A stretch of DNA of 28,581 nucleotides from GCA-2718595 sp963935005 (GTDB lineage Bacteria; Gemmatimonadota; Gemmatimonadetes; Longimicrobiales; Gaopeijiaceae). How positions within the stretch are numbered: the stretch's first letter is position 1; each line of letters begins with the position of its first letter. Below the pieces are notes generated by a model. That model searched no databases, was not told the origin of the DNA, and saw only the letters and a program-made list of their open reading frames with translations. The DNA lies in NCBI GenBank assembly GCA_963935005.1, contig CAWWAX010000012.1:1-28581 (forward strand). Direction: 5' to 3'. Below are positions 8,886 to 16,365 of this stretch, piece after piece. The translations under genes were made by a program, and so were the position numbers.

Positions 8886-9389
8886 TCAACGTAAGTACTT
8901 TTTGACATTCCACCAAGGAAGCTGTGTGACATCCTTAATAACACTCTTTTCCTGCTTATTAATCCCCCAGTTCTTTCCGAGGATCACCGTAACATCCAAG
9001 TAGGGATCTTTTTCCATATCGTCCTCCCCTACCTTAGATCCCAACGCATCAGCTACAGCTTCAGCTAAATTTGGCCGTCCTGAGCGATCCAAAACGACAG
9101 TACTATTGTGACCAAAACTGGGAGCATTTCCATAGTAAACTACATCAAAGCCTAATTCTCTCAGATGATCTGTGGCCGTGGATGCCATTCCAGAAACACC
9201 CCCCCCGTTTAAAACTTCCACCCGTACCCGTCCCAAATCGGAATGGGGAAGGTTTTGGATAGGAGTAGTTGTTGAAGAAGGATCTTCTTCTACTACCCCC
9301 CAACCATCGATCATTGATCCCAAGAAAACCCCAACGACAAGTATCAAGAAGAAAAGCAATAGACTTCCAAATTTTTCAGACATGCTCAA
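8886..9389 (-). CDS. Membrane-anchored LytR_C-domain protein
   Basis: This 167-residue protein has one hydrophobic N-terminal segment (about 8-27) and a Ser/Thr/Pro-rich linker. An LytR_C-like domain follows at about 53-140, with RVEVLNGGGVSGMASTA, then LRELGFDVVYYGNA, then TVVLDRSG. The fold is expected outside the cytoplasmic membrane. LytR_C domains usually follow LytR-CpsA-Psr wall-polymer ligase domains or stand alone; the stand-alone form has no established function. The start is TTG at 9389, with GGGAG six bases upstream. An in-frame ATG at 9383 is the alternative but sits twelve bases from that site. It lies between trpA (59-base gap) and lepB (24-base gap), so it is probably read with either the trp or the lepB group. 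Confidence 0.82.
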   Translation of the reverse strand: MSMSEKFGSLLLFFLILVVGVFLGSMIDGWGVVEEDPSSTTTPIQNLPHSDLGRVRVEVLNGGGVSGMASTATDHLRELGFDVVYYGNAPSFGHNSTVVLDRSGRPNLAEAVADALGSKVGEDDMEKDPYLDVTVILGKNWGINKQEKSVIKDVTQLPWWNVKKYLR

Positions 9390-9448
9390 ACACTTCTCCC
9401 GGTTACTCTTAGAACGTTTATCTACACTACCAGCTCAACCAAATCGAT

Positions 9449-10237
9449 CTAGCCCTCTGAGTCGATAGCCATACGAAGAGATTTCAAGAACGTACTCGCT
9501 CCTTTGATCCCTTCTTCATTAAGCTTTTTCACAAGAGCACTACCTACGACCACACCGTCTGCAACCTTTCCTACTATTGCAGCCTGTTTAGGAGTTGAAA
9601 TGCCAAATCCGACTGCCACAGGTAACTCTGAAACCTTCTGTACAGCTTCTATTTCTCTTGCCAAGTCTTTTCTCAGCAATTCACGGGCTCCGGTTACTCC
9701 TGTACGAGAAATATAGTACAGAAAACCTTGTCCATTCTGAGAAATTTGTGAGATACGTTCGTGATCGGTGGTTGGAGCAACTAAGCGGATGAAGTCTAGT
9801 TCTGATTCTAAAATCCTGTCTTCGATCGACGGATCTGACCCTTCAGGAACATCGGTCAAAAGAATCCCCGCCGCCCCTGCTTCCCCTGCAACTTCCAGGA
9901 AGTTTTCCACCCCATACTGTAAGATTGGATTCAAGTAACTAAATAAGATGACTGGAACTTCCGAATTCGCTTTGAAATCACTTAAGGTTCTCACTACTTT
10001 TTCAACAGTCACACCATTTTCTAGGGCTAACTGACTAGATTTTTGGATAGTAGGGCCATCAGCCAAAGGGTCGCTGAAAGGGATGCCAAGTTCTATGATA
10101 TCGCCACCCGATGTTTCCAAAGCTTCTAGAATATCTAGACATTCTTCCAAGGACGGAGCTCCACAGGTTACATACGGAATCAGGACAGTCCGGCCCTCGG
10201 TTTTTTTCCGCAGGAAACAATCAGATAAAGAAGTCAC
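9449..10237 (-). CDS. trpA: Tryptophan synthase alpha chain
   Basis: This 262-residue TIM barrel cleaves indole-3-glycerol phosphate to indole, which passes to TrpB. The catalytic pair is visible as Glu49 in DIIELGIPFSDPLADGPTIQ and Asp60 in the same stretch, with the same numbering as the Salmonella enzyme. SRTGVTGAR near 178-186 and VGFGIS near 213-218 form the phosphate-binding loops. The start is GTG at 10237, preceded by the purine-rich GAGAGAAAG; no closer ATG exists. It lies 42 bases after trpB and closes the trpC-F-B-A run. Length is normal for the family. Confidence 0.98.
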   Translation of the reverse strand: MTSLSDCFLRKKTEGRTVLIPYVTCGAPSLEECLDILEALETSGGDIIELGIPFSDPLADGPTIQKSSQLALENGVTVEKVVRTLSDFKANSEVPVILFSYLNPILQYGVENFLEVAGEAGAAGILLTDVPEGSDPSIEDRILESELDFIRLVAPTTDHERISQISQNGQGFLYYISRTGVTGARELLRKDLAREIEAVQKVSELPVAVGFGISTPKQAAIVGKVADGVVVGSALVKKLNEEGIKGASTFLKSLRMAIDSEG

Positions 10238-10279
10238 TTTCTTTCTCTCTGGATATTTTGTGAAACTGTTAACATCACA

Positions 10280-11479
10280 TCATTCCCTTTCCAGATGCGA
10301 GACCTGAGCGACATCTTTGTCACCTCGACCGCTCAAGCACACCATTAGTGCCCCAGCCTCTTTATACTGTACACCAATCTTAGAAAGATGAGCGATTGCA
10401 TGAGCGCTCTCTAAAGCTGGAATGATTCCTTCCTGTTGAGAGAGATCATGAAAGCCTTTCAGTGCTTCTTCATTGGTAACCGAAACGTAGTGGGCTCTTC
10501 CGGCATCTTTTAAGTACGAATGCTCAGGACCTACACCAGGATAGTCCAATCCTGCGGACACAGAATGAGCTGGAGAGACCTGTCCATCAGCATCTTGCAG
10601 GAGATAACTCATTGCGCCGTGTAACACCCCGGGACGACCCGCCGTAAGTGTGGCGGAATGTTTGCCAGAACTGATGCCCTGACCCCCAGCTTCAATTCCT
10701 ATCAATTCCACTCCAATATCATCTCGAAACGCTTGGAATATACCCATTGCGTTTGAACCACCTCCAACACATGCCAATACAGCAGCTGGCAACTGACCGC
10801 TGACTTCGAGTATTTGCCTGCGAGCTTCTACACCAATGACAGCTTGGAAATCACGAACAATCCTAGGAAATGGATCCGGACCAACCACAGAACCGATGAT
10901 ATAGTGACTGTCATTAACGTTGGTCACCCAATCTCTGATAGCTTCATTCGTCGCATCCTTCAGGGTCTTTGTACCCGAATTTACTGGTCTCACTTCAGCA
11001 CCCAAAAGCTTCATACGATAGACATTGAGCGCTTGTCTCTCTATATCCAATTCTCCCATATAGACAACGCATTCCATATTGAACAAAGCACAGGCTGTTG
11101 CTGTCGCCACTCCATGTTGACCAGCACCCGTTTCAGCTATGATCCGATGTTTCCCCATCCGCTGAGCCAACAGTGCTTGGCCTAAAGTATTGTTTATCTT
11201 ATGTGCACCAGTATGGTTTAAATCCTCTCGTTTCAAGTAAACTGGACCCGACTCTATAAATCCCTCTAGTCGTTCGGCCCTGTACAATGGTGATGGCCTG
11301 CCCACATAATCCCTGTAGAGCATACCGAGTTGCTCTACGAATTCTTCATCATTTCTTATTTCCTCGTATGCTAATTCCAGTTCGTCCAATGCTGGCATCA
11401 ATGTCTCTGGTACATACCGCCCTCCAAATGGGCCGAAACGCTGGTCTTTGGGTCCTGGTAGATCGAAACCTTCTTTCAT
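10280..11479 (-). CDS. trpB: Tryptophan synthase beta chain
   Basis: This 399-residue pyridoxal-phosphate enzyme condenses indole with serine to give tryptophan. The PLP lysine is Lys94 in HTGAHKINNTLGQ. AETGAGQHGVATATAC follows, and the phosphate-binding CVGGGSNAMG is near residue 235. The overall sequence is of the canonical TrpB1 type that pairs with TrpA; it does not look like the stand-alone TrpB2. The ATG at 11479 overlaps the TGA of trpF by four bases, which implies translational coupling. It is followed after 42 bases by trpA. Confidence 0.98.
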   Translation of the reverse strand: MKEGFDLPGPKDQRFGPFGGRYVPETLMPALDELELAYEEIRNDEEFVEQLGMLYRDYVGRPSPLYRAERLEGFIESGPVYLKREDLNHTGAHKINNTLGQALLAQRMGKHRIIAETGAGQHGVATATACALFNMECVVYMGELDIERQALNVYRMKLLGAEVRPVNSGTKTLKDATNEAIRDWVTNVNDSHYIIGSVVGPDPFPRIVRDFQAVIGVEARRQILEVSGQLPAAVLACVGGGSNAMGIFQAFRDDIGVELIGIEAGGQGISSGKHSATLTAGRPGVLHGAMSYLLQDADGQVSPAHSVSAGLDYPGVGPEHSYLKDAGRAHYVSVTNEEALKGFHDLSQQEGIIPALESAHAIAHLSKIGVQYKEAGALMVCLSGRGDKDVAQVSHLERE

Positions 11480-12150
11480 CGCTCAGGACATCCAGTGAGA
11501 TCAATATCAGTGGATTTGGCATTCTTCATAAACGACTCCATCAATTGTAAATCTTTCTTTCCAAAGCGAAGCTCAACTCCAGAACTGACGTCCACGGTGT
11601 CTGGCTGAAGCTGACTTACTGCATTCTTGACATTGCCAGGATTCAAGCCACCTGCGACGACCAATTCCAAATTTCCAGAAAACACATCTCTAAGATTTCC
11701 GATTTCTTCCCAGGAGAATTTCGTTCCAGTGCCGCCAGGATGCTCAGGATTCCAGCCATCCAATACAATTCCGTCCACAAATGGCTCCCATTCATTAAGT
11801 GCAGGAAAAACCGTTGTTGTATCTTTTACTGCAATTGCTTTCCATATCGTCCAATCTCCTCTCATTTTCAGTTCTTTGGCATAAGCAAAATTTTCTTCTC
11901 CGTGTAACTGTACCACAGAAGCTTTCACCGACCTGGCTAAGTGCTCTGCTATTTCCATATCCTCGTCCACTAAGACAGTTGCTATTCGCATTTCTACTGA
12001 AGAAGCAATTTCACTTCCCTTGGTCGCAGATATACTCCTTCCGAATCCCTGTGACATAATCATTCCACCGTAATCAGCACCTACGTCTTCAGCTTGAATA
12101 GCATCATTCGTATTCGTCAAGCCACAGACTTTAACCTGGAGATCAATCAA
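11476..12150 (-). CDS. trpF: Phosphoribosylanthranilate isomerase
   Basis: This TIM-barrel enzyme converts phosphoribosylanthranilate to CdRP. From the chosen start the protein is 224 residues. The catalytic cysteine is Cys9 in VKVCGLTN and the catalytic aspartate is Asp131 in GIVLDGWNPEHPGGTG. The frame stays open 105 bases further upstream, but that extension encodes residues unlike any TrpF N-terminus and lies wholly inside trpC. TTG at 12150 is preferred because a GGGGGAGGGG run ends two bases before it. The start places Cys9 where the family expects it, and the overlap with trpC falls to eight bases. Its stop overlaps trpB by four bases. Confidence 0.94.
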   Translation of the reverse strand: MIDLQVKVCGLTNTNDAIQAEDVGADYGGMIMSQGFGRSISATKGSEIASSVEMRIATVLVDEDMEIAEHLARSVKASVVQLHGEENFAYAKELKMRGDWTIWKAIAVKDTTTVFPALNEWEPFVDGIVLDGWNPEHPGGTGTKFSWEEIGNLRDVFSGNLELVVAGGLNPGNVKNAVSQLQPDTVDVSSGVELRFGKKDLQLMESFMKNAKSTDIDLTGCPER

Positions 12151-12940
12151 GACCCCTCCCCCGCCTTTCTTGCCCAGATAAATTCTGTACTGCTTCACCT
12201 GGATTTTCTTTCCGTAACAACGATTCTCCCACCAGTACTGCGTCGACTCCAGCATGACCTAATCTACAAACATCCTGCCTAGTATGAATCCCACTCTCTG
12301 AAACAAGAACCACTTCAGACGGTACTCTGTTCAACAGCGACAGAGTTGTCTCAAGCCTCGTATCAAAAGTCTTCAGATCTCTATTATTAATTCCAAGTAG
12401 ACTTGCTCCGGCTCGCAAGCCCTGTTCCAGTTCTGAAAGATCATGCACTTCAATAAGAGCAGTCATTCCAAGGCCTTCAGCCATTTGCCTGTAGTCAACA
12501 ATCTGCTGGTCTTCCAGTACACTGACAATCAAAAGTATCGCATCCGCTCCAGTAATGAACGACTCATAGACCTGACTCTCATCTATAATAAAATCTTTCC
12601 TTAGAATAGGCAGATTGACAGATCTCTTTACTTGCCTCAAGTCATCTAAAGATCCTCCAAAATATTCTCTATCAGTTAAGACACTGATTGCAGCGGCACC
12701 AGATGATTCATAATCCAGGGCCAGTTTGACAGGATCTAGATCGGGACGAATCACTCCAGCACCTGGTGACTCCCTCTTTATTTCAGCAATTACACCCACC
12801 GATTCACTAGAAGTTAAACTAGCAAGGAACTCCTTTGGTGCAGTAACCCGATCACATGCAAAGCTCCCCGTTCTACAACGAGATTTCAGTACTTCTACCT
12901 CTTGATATTTAGTCTCAATAATCTGGTCCAGTATAGTCAT
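12143..12940 (-). CDS. trpC: Indole-3-glycerol phosphate synthase
   Basis: This 265-residue TIM barrel closes the indole ring of CdRP to give indole-3-glycerol phosphate. Catalytic residues seen are Lys55 in AEIKRESPG, Lys115 in LRKDFIID, Glu164 in ALIEVHDL and the INNRDLKTF segment at 184-192. The ATG at 12940 has GGAG six bases upstream (12947-12950). A TTG four codons earlier is in frame but would use that GGAG region as coding sequence, so it is rejected. It is the first gene of the trpC-F-B-A run and is divergent from lexA across an 89-base gap that must hold both promoters. TrpC and TrpF are separate proteins here, unlike the fused E. coli form. Confidence 0.97.
   Translation of the reverse strand: MTILDQIIETKYQEVEVLKSRCRTGSFACDRVTAPKEFLASLTSSESVGVIAEIKRESPGAGVIRPDLDPVKLALDYESSGAAAISVLTDREYFGGSLDDLRQVKRSVNLPILRKDFIIDESQVYESFITGADAILLIVSVLEDQQIVDYRQMAEGLGMTALIEVHDLSELEQGLRAGASLLGINNRDLKTFDTRLETTLSLLNRVPSEVVLVSESGIHTRQDVCRLGHAGVDAVLVGESLLRKENPGEAVQNLSGQERRGRGLD
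12153..12162 (-). promoter_or_regulatory. Strong ribosome-binding site deciding the trpF start
   Basis: The minus strand reads GGGGGAGGGG here, two bases before the TTG at 12150. It lies inside the last codons of trpC. It is the best anti-Shine-Dalgarno match seen in the minus-strand cluster and argues against a start further upstream. Confidence 0.75.
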
Positions 12941-12954
12941 CAGTGTCTCCAACC

Positions 12955-12983
12955 TTGCACTCTCACAAGATTCCAGATATTCT
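12955..12983 (+). promoter_or_regulatory. Candidate sigma70-type promoter for lexA
   Basis: TTGCAC at 12955-12960 and TATTCT at 12978-12983 are separated by 17 bases. The predicted transcript would begin near 12990, about 40 bases before the lexA ATG. Both hexamers are imperfect, so this is only suggestive. Its value is that the predicted start falls on the direct repeat described next. Confidence 0.35.
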
Positions 12984-12987
12984 TATT

Positions 12988-13005
12988 TTCGGTTCTTGTT
13001 CGGTT
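12988..13005 (+). promoter_or_regulatory. Direct repeat, candidate LexA operator in the lexA-trpC gap
   Basis: The heptamer TTCGGTT occurs twice, at 12988-12994 and 12999-13005, with an 11-base period (TTCGGTTCTTGTTCGGTT). Within it a GTTC is followed seven bases later by GTTT. That resembles the direct-repeat GTTC-N7-GTTC box known for alphaproteobacterial LexA. It lies at the predicted transcription start of lexA and 24 bases before its ATG, where an autorepressor site would be expected. Operator function is inference. Confidence 0.45.
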
Positions 13006-13029
13006 TATTGTCCAACAGAGGTTACCAAA

Positions 13030-13641
13030 ATGCCCCTGACAAAAAGACAGAAAGAGATCCTTAGCCATATTCAACATTTCATCGATAAGAATGGATATGC
13101 ACCCAGTTTCGAAGAGATAGCTGAAGCTTTTGGCTACTCTTCATTAGCGACTGTCCACGAACACATAAGTAACTTGGAACGTAAAGGCTACATACGGAAG
13201 GCCTATAATGAGAGTCGCTCTATAGAGCTGATACAAAAAAAAGAGACTCTTGGAGCCGTGGAGATTCCACTTCTAGGCTTAGTCCCAGCCGGCATCCCCA
13301 CCGAAGCCATTGAGCAGAAAGAAACTATAATGGTTCCTCATTACATGATAAGAAATGAGGCAGAAACCTTCGCGCTTAAAGTGGAAGGTCAGTCCATGAT
13401 TGAAGAACAGATTCTTGACGGAGACTATGTCGTAGTCAATGCCCAGAACACTTCCCATGATGGACAAACCGTAATTGCTCTAATAGATGGAGATTCCGCT
13501 ACCGTAAAAAAGTTCTACAGAGAAACTGACGGCCGAATAAGGCTCCAGCCCGCAAATCCAGAGATGGAACCTATAATCGAAGAGCCTGAGAATGTCCAAA
13601 TACAAGGAATAGTGGTAGGGGTTATTAGAAACTATCTATAA
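13030..13641 (+). CDS. lexA: LexA repressor
   Basis: This 203-residue SOS repressor has an N-terminal winged helix (about 1-65, with SFEEIAEAFGYSSLATVHEH as the recognition region) and a C-terminal S24 self-cleavage domain. The cleavage bond is Ala87-Gly88 in LVPAGIP. The nucleophile is Ser122 in VEGQSMIEE and the base is Lys160 in ATVKKFYRE. On RecA activation the family cuts itself and releases SOS genes. The ATG at 13030 gives the conserved MPLTKRQKEIL start and has AGAGG eight bases upstream. An in-frame extension back to 12943 encodes unrelated residues and would cover the promoter region, so it is rejected. The gene is divergent from trpC and convergent with trpD, with only eight bases between the lexA and trpD stops. 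Confidence 0.96.
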   Translation: MPLTKRQKEILSHIQHFIDKNGYAPSFEEIAEAFGYSSLATVHEHISNLERKGYIRKAYNESRSIELIQKKETLGAVEIPLLGLVPAGIPTEAIEQKETIMVPHYMIRNEAETFALKVEGQSMIEEQILDGDYVVVNAQNTSHDGQTVIALIDGDSATVKKFYRETDGRIRLQPANPEMEPIIEEPENVQIQGIVVGVIRNYL

Positions 13642-13649
13642 ACTGACAA

Positions 13650-14699
13650 CTACTCGGATGCCTGTCTCAGGCGATCCAAAATCCACAAAGCCTTGCCGTC
13701 TTGCAAGACTCCGTCAGCTAACTCCATTCCGACTTCCATACTTTCTGCGACACCGGAGATATAAAGGCTAGCTCCTGCGTTCAGTACCACAGCATTTCGA
13801 GCCCCACCTTTTTCCTGGTTTCTCAAAACACTAAGCACCGTCTCTGCGTTCTCTGCAGGTTCCCCACCCTTCAGTTCCGCAGCTGTACAAATTTCCATCC
13901 CAAAATCCGCAGGTGAAACGACATACTCTTCTATCCCATTGTCCGATAATTCTGCTACTCTTGTGGACCCCAAAGGACTGAGCTCATCTACACCAGGTTC
14001 TCCATACACCACCATAGCTCGATCATGACCCAGTTCTCTAAGCGTTTCAACTATGAGGCTCACCAAATTCTGATCCGATACTCCAACGAGTTGGCTCTTG
14101 ACAGAGGCTGGGTTGGTCAATGGTCCCAGAATATTCATCACCGTAGAAAACCCCAAATCCCTTCGGACAGGTCCAACATGCTTCATAGCTGGGTGAAGCA
14201 AAGGAGCAAACATGAAAACAATTCCGACTTGGTCTAAAATTTCAGACATCCTCGAAGGACTCAGTTCAATGTTTACACCCAGAGCTTCTAAAACATCGGC
14301 ACTTCCACTTTTTGATGTAAAAGAACGGTTTCCATGCTTGGCTATACGAGCACCACCAGCACAGGCTACCAACGCTGCAGCTGTTGAAATATTAAAGGTC
14401 GTTATCTGACCTCCTCCCGTACCGCAAGTGTCTATCAAACTCTCTTCACATTTTACTTTTACGGGAACCATAGCTTTTCGGAGTGCTCGAACGCCTCCAG
14501 CAACCTCTGCTGGTATTAAACCTTTTACTTTAAGAGCGACTAAAAAAGCGGCCATCACTGTTGGAGGAGCAGTGCCGTTCATAAAAGCGTCAAAGACCTC
14601 CTCCGATTGGCTAGTAGTCAAGTGGTTTCCTTCCGCTGCTTGACCAACTAAACCACGAAGCCGACTGAGATCCTGAGACAAGTTAATTTTATGACCCAT
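13650..14699 (-). CDS. trpD: Anthranilate phosphoribosyltransferase
   Basis: This 349-residue protein transfers phosphoribose from PRPP to anthranilate. Signature segments are CGTGGGQITTFNIS at 92-105 (family motif GTGGD; here the Asp position is Gly), KHGNRS at 121-126 and SGSADVLEALG at 131-141. The ATG at 14699 is chosen because AAGGAG (14706-14711 on the other strand) lies six bases upstream and the protein then has normal length. The frame remains open for 30 more codons with no family resemblance. It is a lone minus-strand gene, separated from trpC-F-B-A by the oppositely oriented lexA and divergent from truA across 117 bases. It is a stand-alone TrpD, not fused to a TrpG glutaminase. 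Confidence 0.96.
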   Translation of the reverse strand: MGHKINLSQDLSRLRGLVGQAAEGNHLTTSQSEEVFDAFMNGTAPPTVMAAFLVALKVKGLIPAEVAGGVRALRKAMVPVKVKCEESLIDTCGTGGGQITTFNISTAAALVACAGGARIAKHGNRSFTSKSGSADVLEALGVNIELSPSRMSEILDQVGIVFMFAPLLHPAMKHVGPVRRDLGFSTVMNILGPLTNPASVKSQLVGVSDQNLVSLIVETLRELGHDRAMVVYGEPGVDELSPLGSTRVAELSDNGIEEYVVSPADFGMEICTAAELKGGEPAENAETVLSVLRNQEKGGARNAVVLNAGASLYISGVAESMEVGMELADGVLQDGKALWILDRLRQASE

Positions 14700-14782
14700 T
14701 GAAAACTCCTTCAATTTCTTATGAATTAATCCAAGTCTGCATTCTATCAAGGACCTATATAATTCAACCTCTTTCCCACTGC

Positions 14783-14810
14783 TTGACAACGCCTACTCCC
14801 TTCCTACCTT
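14783..14810 (+). promoter_or_regulatory. Candidate truA promoter with perfect -35
   Basis: TTGACA at 14783-14788 matches the sigma70 -35 consensus exactly. TACCTT at 14805-14810 is a weak -10 after a 16-base spacer. If real, transcription would begin at about 14817, on the GTG of truA, giving a leaderless message. That would agree with the absence of a ribosome-binding site there. Confidence 0.3.
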
Positions 14811-14816
14811 CGAAAC

Positions 14817-15581
14817 GTGAATGATATGAATAATTTTTGTTTTAAGTTGATCCTCCAATATGATGGTGCGGCTTTTCATGGTTGGCAGGTACAACCTACT
14901 GAAAGGACCGTCCAGGGAGAGCTGGAGGCGGCTTTATTTAATCTTACAGGCAGAGCATCTCGAGTTATCGGTTCAGGAAGGACAGACACGGGAGTTCACG
15001 CCACTGGGCAAGTAGCTAGTGTGTCAACCCAGGCTACTTGGACGGCCGACAAGCTCGGGCGGGCGCTCAATGCAGTACTTCCCGAAGATATCTGGATAAA
15101 GAGTACTTCATTAGTCCGTTCTGAATTCCACCCTCGATATGATGCCATCTCAAGGACCTATTCATACAATCTTGGTCTTACAGAAGAGTCTAGATCGCCC
15201 TTTAATCACAGATGGTGCTGGCCTCTTAAAATCGAAGCAGATGTGAGCCTTCTGCAAGAACTAACACAACTTATACTCGGGGAGCATTCCTTCAAATCAT
15301 TTGCAAAATCAGGGCAACCTGAGAGAGGGTATGCCTGCTTTATTCAAGAAGCATCATGGGATCCATGGAAAGATCTAGGCTTATCGCTAAACATCACTGG
15401 AAACCGATTTCTGCATCATATGGTTCGTTATCTAGTGGGTACTCTGACTGATATAGCTACAAAAAAGAGACCTATCGGGGACTTCGAAATATTACTGAAC
15501 CAACCTCACAGCTCTATGGTAACGTCCCCTCCAGCGCCACCGACGGGGCTATTCCTAACCCAGGTAGCTTATCGTGAATAA
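14817..15581 (+). CDS. truA: tRNA pseudouridine synthase A (positions 38-40)
   Basis: This 254-residue protein isomerises uridines 38-40 in the anticodon arm of tRNAs. The catalytic aspartate is Asp57 in GSGRTDTGVHATGQVAS. LILQYDGAAFHGWQ at about 11-24 and HHMVRYLVGTL at about 201-211 are further family segments. GTG at 14817 and ATG at 14826 are both possible starts and neither has a Shine-Dalgarno. The GTG is kept because it coincides with a predicted transcription start. It heads the plus-strand group and is followed after 55 bases by the transaldolase gene. Confidence 0.96.
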   Translation: MNDMNNFCFKLILQYDGAAFHGWQVQPTERTVQGELEAALFNLTGRASRVIGSGRTDTGVHATGQVASVSTQATWTADKLGRALNAVLPEDIWIKSTSLVRSEFHPRYDAISRTYSYNLGLTEESRSPFNHRWCWPLKIEADVSLLQELTQLILGEHSFKSFAKSGQPERGYACFIQEASWDPWKDLGLSLNITGNRFLHHMVRYLVGTLTDIATKKRPIGDFEILLNQPHSSMVTSPPAPPTGLFLTQVAYRE

Positions 15582-15636
15582 CATGGGCTATATTGATCCC
15601 TACTAATCGCCAACCTTTAACAGTAGAATTGGACTT

Positions 15637-16293
15637 ATGAGAATTTTCTTAGATACAGCAGACCCGATTGAAATCCGTAGAGCCGCTGACGCTGGTTTAA
15701 TAGATGGAGTTACTACAAACCCATCCCTATTGGCCCAGGTGGCCAAAGAGCGAGAACCTTCCGACATATTCAAGGAGATTTGTCAAACGGTCGACGGGCC
15801 TGTAAGTGCAGAAGTCGTAGCCCTAGATGCTGAAGGGATGATCGAGCAAGGCAAGAGATTATACGAGATCGCTGACAATATCGTAATCAAAGTTCCACTC
15901 ACCGAAGAAGGTCTAGTAGCATGTAGAGCTCTTACAAACACAGGCATCCCGGTGAATGTGACACTGTGTTTTTCCCCAACACAAGCACATCTGGCTGCAA
16001 AGGCAGGAGCCGCCTTTATCTCACCCTTCATTGGTAGGATTGATGATCTATCTGGAGATGGGATGGACCTGATAGCACAAATTCGTCAAATCTATGACAA
16101 CTACGATATAGAAACTGAGATCTTAGCAGCATCCATTAGGCACGCTCAACACATGGTCCAATCTCTCATGATTGGAGCAGACTGTGCTACAATACCTCCC
16201 AAGGTGCTATACCAGTTGCTACGACACCCTTTAACCGACAAGGGTCTTGAAAGCTTTATGAGTGACTGGAAATCATTGGGGAGAGATCTTTAG
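15637..16293 (+). CDS. tal: TalC-type small transaldolase
   Basis: This 218-residue protein belongs to the small MipB/TalC group of class I aldolases in the pentose phosphate pathway. The Schiff-base lysine is Lys85 in VIKVPLTE, identical in number to E. coli FSA. Position 131, in SPFIGRIDD, is Phe. In E. coli fructose-6-phosphate aldolase this position is Tyr, whereas true transaldolases have Phe. The sequence therefore favours transaldolase over FSA. The ATG at 15637 gives the expected MRIFLDTADP start; the ribosome-binding site is weak. It is followed by 138 bases without a gene and then purB. Confidence 0.95.
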   Translation: MRIFLDTADPIEIRRAADAGLIDGVTTNPSLLAQVAKEREPSDIFKEICQTVDGPVSAEVVALDAEGMIEQGKRLYEIADNIVIKVPLTEEGLVACRALTNTGIPVNVTLCFSPTQAHLAAKAGAAFISPFIGRIDDLSGDGMDLIAQIRQIYDNYDIETEILAASIRHAQHMVQSLMIGADCATIPPKVLYQLLRHPLTDKGLESFMSDWKSLGRDL

Positions 16294-16314
16294 TAGTGAA
16301 AAAAGGTAATTAAC

Positions 16315-16344
16315 TTGAAAATGAGTGCCTTGTGGCGACAAAAT
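16315..16344 (+). promoter_or_regulatory. Candidate promoter for the purine cluster
   Basis: TTGAAA at 16315-16320 (five of six to consensus) and CAAAAT at 16339-16344 (four of six) lie 18 bases apart in the 138-base gap before purB. The predicted start is near 16351, at the edge of the dyad listed next. A second possible -10, TACAAT at 16397-16402, has no good -35 partner. Confidence 0.4.
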
Positions 16345-16351
16345 GCGTCCC

Positions 16352-16365
16352 GAACATACATGTTC
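16352..16365. promoter_or_regulatory. 14-base dyad upstream of purB, possible operator
   Basis: GAACAT and ATGTTC form perfect six-base arms around a two-base centre (AC). The dyad lies just downstream of the candidate promoter and about 70 bases before purB, where a repressor site would be expected. The flanking CCGAAC resembles the core of the Bacillus PurBox, but the arm spacing differs, so the regulator is unknown. Confidence 0.35.

Noticed and set aside
8735..8944. 69-codon minus-strand frame bridging lepB and the LytR_C gene
   Set aside because: It overlaps both well-supported genes in another frame and has no distinctive sequence.
12151..12255. N-terminal extension of trpF
   Set aside because: It is wholly inside trpC, unlike any TrpF start, and the strong ribosome-binding site lies downstream of it.
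12943..13029. N-terminal extension of lexA by 29 residues
   Set aside because: It would cover the divergent promoter region, has no LexA similarity, and the conserved MPLTKRQ start at 13030 has a good ribosome-binding site.
12941..13029. trp leader peptide or attenuator before trpC
   Set aside because: No short frame with tandem Trp codons and no terminator hairpin with a T-tract was found in the 89-base gap.
14700..14789. N-terminal extension of trpD by 30 residues
   Set aside because: AAGGAG six bases before the ATG at 14699 sets the start; the extension has no family similarity.
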